A stretch of 19,326 bases of DNA from Chloroflexota bacterium (GTDB lineage: Bacteria; Chloroflexota; Dormibacteria; Dormibacterales; Dormibacteraceae), in NCBI GenBank assembly GCA_003446775.1, contig DMCH01000009.1:1-19326 (forward strand), written 5' to 3'. The position numbers and the translations under genes are program-made. Each line of letters begins with the position of its first letter. The first letter of the stretch is position 1. Positions 15,048 to 19,326 of this stretch are shown in pieces. The notes beneath the pieces were generated by a model that made no database searches, had not been told where the DNA came from, and saw only the letters and a program-made list of their open reading frames with translations.

Positions 15048-15785
15048 ATGGCTGCTACTCAACCGATCCAAATCGTTCCGCTTCATCCGGGGACCGCGGT
15101 GGGAGTCCGCGCGACGCCGGCACAGCTCACCTACCGAGGTGGCCCGCTGCTGGCGGCTGTCAACGTGTTCACGGTCTTCTGGGGCAGTGCGTGGAAAGGC
15201 GCCGACGCGCCGCTGGTTCCGCAGGTCAACGACTTCTTCCGGTACATCCTGACCAGCCCACTGATCGACCAGCTCGCCGAGTATGCCCTGCCCAACCAGC
15301 CGATCGGACATGGCTCGCTCGGCGGCACCGCGACCATCACCGCCCCCAAACCACACCGTGCGCTCACCGATGCGGCCATCCAGAGTTTCATTCAGACAGA
15401 GGTGGCGAAGGGAGTGCTGCCCCAGCCGACGGCCGACTCCCTCTACTTCGTCTACCTGCCACCTGGTGTCACCTCCACTCAAGGTAGCCAGCGATCGTGC
15501 AGCAACTACTGCGGCTACCACGACAGCATCGGCGGGACGATCTATTACGCCGTCATGCCTTACCCGGGGTGCGCCGGCTGCGTCGGGGGACTAGCGGTGC
15601 TGGACGCACTGACGTCGACGAGCTCGCACGAGCTTTGCGAGGCGGTCACCGATCCGGTGCCCGGCCAGGGCTGGTACGACAGCGTGAACGGCGAGATCGG
15701 CGACATTTGCGCCTGGCAGACCAAGAAGGTGGGCCCCTGGACGGTGCAGCTCGAATGGTCCAACCAGAAGGGAGCGTGCATCTAA
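15048..15785 (+). CDS. Uncharacterised protein with HELCE/TDP and EIGD motifs, possible metallohydrolase-like fold
   Basis: I do not recognise a named family for this 245-residue protein. Visible features are a hydrophobic strand near the N-terminus (LLAAVNVFTVFWGSAW), YFVYLPPGVTS, a cysteine-rich middle (CSNYCGYHD, PGCAGC), SSHELCEAVTDP (H194, E195, E198, D202) and GWYDSVNGEIGDICAWQ (E216, D219). The HELxE...TDP...EIGD arrangement recalls metal-binding sites of secreted peptidase-like proteins, but HExxH is absent. No signal peptide is seen. ATG 15048 has GGAG 8 nt upstream; ATG 15033 in the same frame is possible. The stop directly abuts the ATG of the phosphoesterase, so the two form an operon and probably work together. 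Confidence 0.75.
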   Translation: MAATQPIQIVPLHPGTAVGVRATPAQLTYRGGPLLAAVNVFTVFWGSAWKGADAPLVPQVNDFFRYILTSPLIDQLAEYALPNQPIGHGSLGGTATITAPKPHRALTDAAIQSFIQTEVAKGVLPQPTADSLYFVYLPPGVTSTQGSQRSCSNYCGYHDSIGGTIYYAVMPYPGCAGCVGGLAVLDALTSTSSHELCEAVTDPVPGQGWYDSVNGEIGDICAWQTKKVGPWTVQLEWSNQKGACI

Positions 15786-16745
15786 ATGCCGGCGACGACA
15801 CCGATCGAGCACGTGGTCATCGTGGTCAAGGAGAACCACGGGCTCGACAACTACTTCGGGACCTTCCCCGGCGCCAACGGCATGGCGATGGCCCACAGCC
15901 CCAACCCGCCGAAGAAGGACCCCGATCACCGGCACCCGGCGTGGCTCACGCGCGCCAAGACCGCGCGGCGCGTGCAGTTCCTGGACGCGGACATCCCCAA
16001 GTACTGGGCGTGGGCAAGGTCCTTCACCCTGTGCGACTCGTACTTCACCGATGTGGCCGGGCCGTCGACCCCAAACCACCTGATGCTCGTTTGCGCCGAT
16101 TCACCGATCATCGAGAACCCGCACCCAGCGCCCCTTTTCGACCTGCCCACGCTCCCAGCACAGCTGGACAAAGCCGGGCTCAGCTGGGCCAACTACGGCG
16201 GTTACGTTTTCGACTACCTGAAGTACACGAACGGCAAGAACAAGAAGACCCCTGCTCAGTTCGCGCTCGACGCCGCCGCCGGCAAGCTGCCCGCCGTGTC
16301 GTGGCTCTACGCAGACACGCCTCTGTCCGAGCATCCGCCCGACACCCCGGCCGAGGTGAAGGCCGGCAACGGCAACGTGACGAAAGGCAGCGCGTGGACG
16401 GCGGCGCAGGTCGCCGCGGTCGTCAAGGGCGGCCTGTGGGCGAAGGTGGCCATCTTCGTCACCTGGGATGACTGGGGCGGCTGGTACGACCATGTCAATC
16501 CGCCCTTGCTCGAGAAGTGGACCGATGGAACCCAGTTCCGCTACGGCGGCCGGGTGCCGTGCCTGGTGCTCAGCCCGTTCGCAAAGCCCTCCTTCATCTC
16601 GCATGCCCAGCACTCCCACGTCAGCCTGGTGCGGTTCTGCGAGAGCGCCTTCGGCCTGCCCTCGCTGAACGCGCGCACGGCGGCGGATGACGGGATGGCG
16701 GACTGCTTCGACTTCGCGCAGAAGCCACTACCGCCGCCGGCGTGA
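15786..16745 (+). CDS. Phosphoesterase of the phospholipase C / acid phosphatase AcpA family
   Basis: The 319-residue metal-dependent phosphoesterase hydrolyses phosphate mono- or diesters such as phospholipids. Motifs in order: VVKENHGLDNYFGTFPG (E16, N17, H18), AGPSTPNHLML (S94/T95 around the nucleophile, H98), VTWDDWGGWYDHV (D228, D229, H236) and FISHAQHSHVSLVRF (H273, H276, H278). These fit the alkaline-phosphatase-like fold of bacterial phospholipase C and AcpA. It lacks the Tat or Sec signal usual in the family and is shorter than classical phospholipase C (about 500-700 residues), so it may be cytoplasmic or exported by another route. Its ATG directly follows the TAA of the preceding gene. 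Its 3' end overlaps the convergent TetR gene by 18 bp. Confidence 0.9.
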   Translation: MPATTPIEHVVIVVKENHGLDNYFGTFPGANGMAMAHSPNPPKKDPDHRHPAWLTRAKTARRVQFLDADIPKYWAWARSFTLCDSYFTDVAGPSTPNHLMLVCADSPIIENPHPAPLFDLPTLPAQLDKAGLSWANYGGYVFDYLKYTNGKNKKTPAQFALDAAAGKLPAVSWLYADTPLSEHPPDTPAEVKAGNGNVTKGSAWTAAQVAAVVKGGLWAKVAIFVTWDDWGGWYDHVNPPLLEKWTDGTQFRYGGRVPCLVLSPFAKPSFISHAQHSHVSLVRFCESAFGLPSLNARTAADDGMADCFDFAQKPLPPPA

Positions 16746-17345
16746 ACGTCTGTTGACCTTGGTAACCCTTGGATCGGTGAGGTAGCGCTGCAGCGTGGGG
16801 CCAAGCCATGCAGCGAGCTCGTCGGTGCTTGCCGACGCCACCGGCTCGACCCTGACCACGTAGCGAAGCATCGCCAGCCCGACCAGCTGGCTGGCGACCA
16901 GGGCGGCACGCAGCTGGGGTTGGTCGAGCTCGAGCGCCCGGGCAAGCCGGCCCAGCACCTCGCGCGTGACGAATTCGCGCAACTGGGCGGCAGCGTCCTC
17001 GTTTCCGACCACAGAGCGGATCAAACCGAGGAACGGGCTGCCGGCGGGCGAATCCCAGGTCTCGACAAAGAAGCGGACGAGGCGCTCGCCGAGTCCGTCC
17101 AGGCCAGGCGCCAGCAACCTCGGTATGAACTCGGCCGGATCGACTGGAAACTGCATCGCGGCGCGGAAGACGCCGTCCTTCGATTCGAAGTAGTGCATGA
17201 CCAGGGCTGGATCGACCTTGGCCTGGGCGGCGATGCCCCGGATCGTGGTGCCCTCGTAGCCGGCTTTGCCGAAATCGGACCTCGCGGCCGCAAGGATCCG
17301 TTCCCGAGTGCCGCCCAAGCCAGGACGGCGGCCTGTGCGCGCCAT
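16728..17345 (-). CDS. TetR-family transcriptional regulator
   Basis: The 205-residue regulator has an N-terminal helix-turn-helix (GTRERILAAARSDFGKAGYE, then TTIRGIAAQAKVDPALVMHYF, residues about 12-55). The C-terminal ligand domain matches the TetR_C_16-type pattern (DGLGERLVRFFVETWDSP, FLGLIRSVVGNEDAAAQLREF). It ends in a basic tail. The ATG at 17345 immediately follows the stop of the membrane-protein gene (TAAATG), so the regulator is the second gene of that operon. It probably binds the TTGAATT repeats in the operon promoter at 18346-18384, giving autoregulation. The inducer is unknown, possibly a drug or lipophilic compound, as for other TetR/efflux pairs. Confidence 0.93.
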   Translation of the reverse strand: MARTGRRPGLGGTRERILAAARSDFGKAGYEGTTIRGIAAQAKVDPALVMHYFESKDGVFRAAMQFPVDPAEFIPRLLAPGLDGLGERLVRFFVETWDSPAGSPFLGLIRSVVGNEDAAAQLREFVTREVLGRLARALELDQPQLRAALVASQLVGLAMLRYVVRVEPVASASTDELAAWLGPTLQRYLTDPRVTKVNRRSRRRR

Positions 17346-18323
17346 TTACACCTGAACGGTCGCCGGTCTTGGTTTGCGACCGGCTGCCAATTCCCCCAGC
17401 CACATGAGCGCCAGACCGGCGACCAGCCATCCCGCCAGCACCGTGATGGGTCCAGCCAGCGCCGCGCCGCCGAAGAACAGGGCCCCGCGCAACGCGCTGT
17501 ACACCTGGGCCGCGATCGTCCAGGGCGCCAGCGCCCGGTAGAAGTCGGGCAGCAGCTGGCTCCCCACGGGCCCACCTGACGACACGAGGCTGAGCAGCAT
17601 GACCAGCGCCGCCAGCCCGATGCCAGGCGCTCCAAGCAGACGAACCAGGCCGCCGACCACGGCGCCGACCGCCATGGAGGCCAGCGCGACCAGACCGGCC
17701 GCCAACCAGAACCCGTCGCCGTAGCCGCCCGCGATCCACGTCGCCATGCCCATGGCCGTCAACCCCACGAGCACGCCGTAGACGGCGATGAAGGCGATCC
17801 GCAGGCCCAGACCGACAGCCCTTCCGGTGGCGTACATGATCGCCTGTGACGCCAGCGTGCTGATCAGCGTCGCGACGACGACGAAGAAAAGGATCAGGCC
17901 GTGCGCGTCGCCACTCGCGAATGGGTGCACGGTCTCAACGGTCAGCGCCTTCCCTTGCGCCTTGAAGGCGTTCGTGAAAGCTGCCGTGATGACGCCCGTC
18001 GCCCCATCGCCCGCCGCTCCGGCCACGATCAGAGTCCCGCTGCCGAGGACAAGGACGCCGTCCACCGACCGATCGTCGAGCGCGGCCCGCGCGTCCTGCT
18101 CGGAGGCGTACGTCGTGAACTGAAAGGCGCCGGGCGCGTTGGTGCCGAACGATGACGAGATCTGCTGCACAGCGGGGGCGGGTCCGACGAGGCCCACGGG
18201 AATGTCGTGCGGTTGGAGATTCTTGATCGCTGTCCCGATCAGGCCGATGAACACGACCGCGATGAGCAGGCCCCCGATCAGCGGCGGTACCAAGCCTCTC
18301 AGCGATTCCCTTCGACTCGACAT
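17346..18323 (-). CDS. ABC-2-type/YhgE-like membrane protein, putative efflux permease
   Basis: The 325-residue integral membrane protein has one N-terminal transmembrane helix (VPPLIGGLLIAVVFIGLIGTA, residues about 12-32). A soluble outer domain of about 100 residues follows (IPVGLVGPAPAVQQISSSFG, DARAALDDRSVDGVLVLGSG), then about five to six helices (from LILFFVVVATLISTL to LAGPITVLAGWLVAGLALMW). This layout is that of ABC-2 permeases and YhgE/Pip/SNG1-like proteins. No ATPase gene is adjacent. The ATG at 18323 has a strong AAGGAGG (18334-18340) upstream; a longer frame from 18359 is in the promoter region and unlikely. With the TetR gene it forms a two-gene operon, suggesting regulated export or stress resistance. 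Confidence 0.85.
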   Translation of the reverse strand: MSSRRESLRGLVPPLIGGLLIAVVFIGLIGTAIKNLQPHDIPVGLVGPAPAVQQISSSFGTNAPGAFQFTTYASEQDARAALDDRSVDGVLVLGSGTLIVAGAAGDGATGVITAAFTNAFKAQGKALTVETVHPFASGDAHGLILFFVVVATLISTLASQAIMYATGRAVGLGLRIAFIAVYGVLVGLTAMGMATWIAGGYGDGFWLAAGLVALASMAVGAVVGGLVRLLGAPGIGLAALVMLLSLVSSGGPVGSQLLPDFYRALAPWTIAAQVYSALRGALFFGGAALAGPITVLAGWLVAGLALMWLGELAAGRKPRPATVQV

Positions 18324-18345
18324 TCCCAAGTGCCTCCTTCCGGTT

Positions 18346-18384
18346 AATTCAACGGTCATTGAATTCTACGTCCGTTGAATTCTA
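18346..18384. promoter_or_regulatory. TetR operator region with three TTGAATT half-sites
   Basis: AATTCAACGG (18346-18355) and CCGTTGAATT (18372-18381) are an exact 10-bp inverted repeat with a 16-bp gap. A further TTGAATT at 18359-18365 makes a second inverted pair with the first arm (7-bp arms, 6-bp gap) and a direct repeat, TTGAATTCTA, with 18375-18384. The sites cover the -10 box and spacer of the operon promoter, the expected place for an autoregulating TetR repressor. Confidence 0.7.
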
Positions 18385-18392
18385 GGTGTCAA
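18363..18392 (-). promoter_or_regulatory. Sigma70-type promoter of the membrane-protein/TetR operon
   Basis: On the minus strand TTGACA (18392-18387) and TAGAAT (18368-18363) are separated by 18 bp: a perfect -35 box and a five-of-six -10 box. It lies about 40 bp upstream of the ATG at 18323 and ahead of the AAGGAGG ribosome binding site. Confidence 0.75.
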
Positions 18393-18427
18393 GCTCGCGG
18401 CTCCGAACGACAATGGCGGGTGATCAC

Positions 18428-19326
18428 ATGACCGACGACCCCCAGGCGACGGTGCGGGCGCATCTGGCCGCGATCGAGCGGTTGGATCCGCGTATCCACG
18501 CGTACGTGTACGTGGATCGCAACGCGCGGGCCGCGGACGGACCGATGTCAGGCGTGACGCTGGCGGTGAAGGACAACCTGCCGGTGGCAGGTATGCCGTG
18601 GACCGACGGGAGCGCTGTATGGCGCGACCGCATTCCCGACGCGGACACGGTGCCCGTGGCACGAGCGCGGGCGGCCGGCGCCGCCATCCTGGGCAAGACC
18701 AACCTCCCGGAGCTCGCGGCCGCGGTCGGGACGACCAACGCCATCTTCCCCGCGACCAATAACCCCTGGCGAACAGGTGTCACCCCAGGCGGATCCAGCG
18801 GGGGCAGCGCCGCCGCCGTGGCCGCGGGGATGGCCACGGTCGCGATGGGGACTGACATGGGCGGCTCGATTCGCATCCCAGCCTCGTGCTGCGGAGTCGT
18901 GGGCTTGCGCCCGTCGCCAGATCGAGTGCCCTGCGAGATCATCGACCCTGCGGGGCTTTCGGTCGTCGCCCCGCTCGGCCGGACCGTCGCCGACGTGAGG
19001 CTGCTTTTCTCGGTGATGGCGGATTCCGCCGTGCCTGAGAAATCACCGATCGCGAAGGGCCTCCGGATCGGCGTCGCCGACACGACCGCGCTTGGGATGG
19101 AAGCCCCTTGCTCCGATGCCTGCCGGCGGGCAGCCGATGCGCTCGAGTCCGCCGGGCATCACGTGGTGCGCATCGCCTGGGAATCGGAGGCGGTCGCGGC
19201 CGGCTATGGGTTGGTGCGGCGGGCCAGCATGGCTTCGTTCCCGGCCGATCCGCAGTTGTTCGCCCCGGGCATCCGCAAGCTGGTCGAGCAGGGGCGCGCC
19301 CTGTCCGCGCTCGACTACTTCGCCGC
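18428..19326 (+). CDS. Amidase-signature family enzyme (truncated by window end)
   Basis: The first 299 residues of an amidase-signature hydrolase are visible; the frame is open to the right edge. The Ser-cisSer-Lys triad is complete: K48 in LAVKDN, cis-serine S124 in PGGSSGGSAAA, and nucleophile S147 in GTDMGGSIRIPA. AAILGKTNLPELA is another family motif. Such enzymes hydrolyse amides to acids and ammonia. GatA, indole-acetamide hydrolase and general amidases share these motifs, and no gatB or gatC is visible, so a catabolic amidase is likelier. ATG 18428 was chosen; an in-frame ATG at 18413 would add five residues. It is divergent from the membrane-protein operon, and the TTGAATT sites in the 104-bp gap might influence it too. 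Confidence 0.92.
   Translation, partial: MTDDPQATVRAHLAAIERLDPRIHAYVYVDRNARAADGPMSGVTLAVKDNLPVAGMPWTDGSAVWRDRIPDADTVPVARARAAGAAILGKTNLPELAAAVGTTNAIFPATNNPWRTGVTPGGSSGGSAAAVAAGMATVAMGTDMGGSIRIPASCCGVVGLRPSPDRVPCEIIDPAGLSVVAPLGRTVADVRLLFSVMADSAVPEKSPIAKGLRIGVADTTALGMEAPCSDACRRAADALESAGHHVVRIAWESEAVAAGYGLVRRASMASFPADPQLFAPGIRKLVEQGRALSALDYFA

Noticed and set aside
1..19326. tRNA, rRNA, CRISPR array, transposase or phage genes
   Set aside because: No cloverleaf with a TTCRANY arm, no regular spaced repeats, and no integrase or transposase motifs were seen on either strand.

Overview
The window is chromosomal DNA from a high-GC bacterium with dense, short-spaced operons, GTG as well as ATG starts, and no phage, transposase, CRISPR or RNA genes that I can see. 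The gene content (LacI-controlled glycosidase cluster, bacterial-type glycogen debranching enzyme, PfkB/PsuG pair, TetR with an ABC-2-like permease, HELCE-type protein with a phosphoesterase) suits a heterotrophic, probably soil-living member of the Actinobacteria/Chloroflexota/Dormibacterota side of the tree. That placement is inference; no marker gene is present. TGA is the ordinary stop of most genes here, so the genetic code is standard.

Layout. Positions 1-1128: a minus-strand unit with a LacI-type repressor and, after it, the first codons of a probable sugar-ABC-transporter ATPase. The repressor is divergent from a plus-strand operon (1205-7804) made of a GH1 beta-glycosidase, a 1146-residue protein with about four GAF modules fused to a Gfo/Idh/MocA- or G6PD-like oxidoreductase domain, and an amylo-alpha-1,6-glucosidase-type enzyme. 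A striking 25-bp perfect palindrome (1104-1128), each arm of which is itself a LacI-type operator, lies between them. Together this looks like a regulated glycoside/glucan utilisation locus. 7805-7927 holds a REP-like hairpin. 7928-10364: an L-lactate permease and an Ohr peroxidase.

10380-11230 (minus) is the most unusual part. A rhodanese-CBS protein is interrupted by one in-frame TGA exactly where the active-site loop would carry its second cysteine. A hairpin fitting the loose bacterial SECIS pattern follows 13 nt later, and a 54-residue eight-cysteine protein is coupled downstream by an ATGA overlap. It is either a selenoprotein candidate or a single-base lesion. 11272-13864 (plus): pseudouridine kinase and pseudouridine-5'-phosphate glycosidase with a GTGA overlap, then a YiiX-like permuted papain-fold protein whose N-terminal part contains a REP-like double hairpin.

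13869-14819 (minus): an exported class A beta-lactamase-like serine hydrolase. 15048-16745 (plus): an uncharacterised HELCE/TDP-motif protein directly abutting a phospholipase C/AcpA-type phosphoesterase. 16728-18323 (minus): an ABC-2-like membrane protein followed by a TetR regulator, with a clear sigma70-type promoter overlapped by TTGAATT repeats. 18428 to the right edge: an amidase-signature enzyme, cut by the window end.
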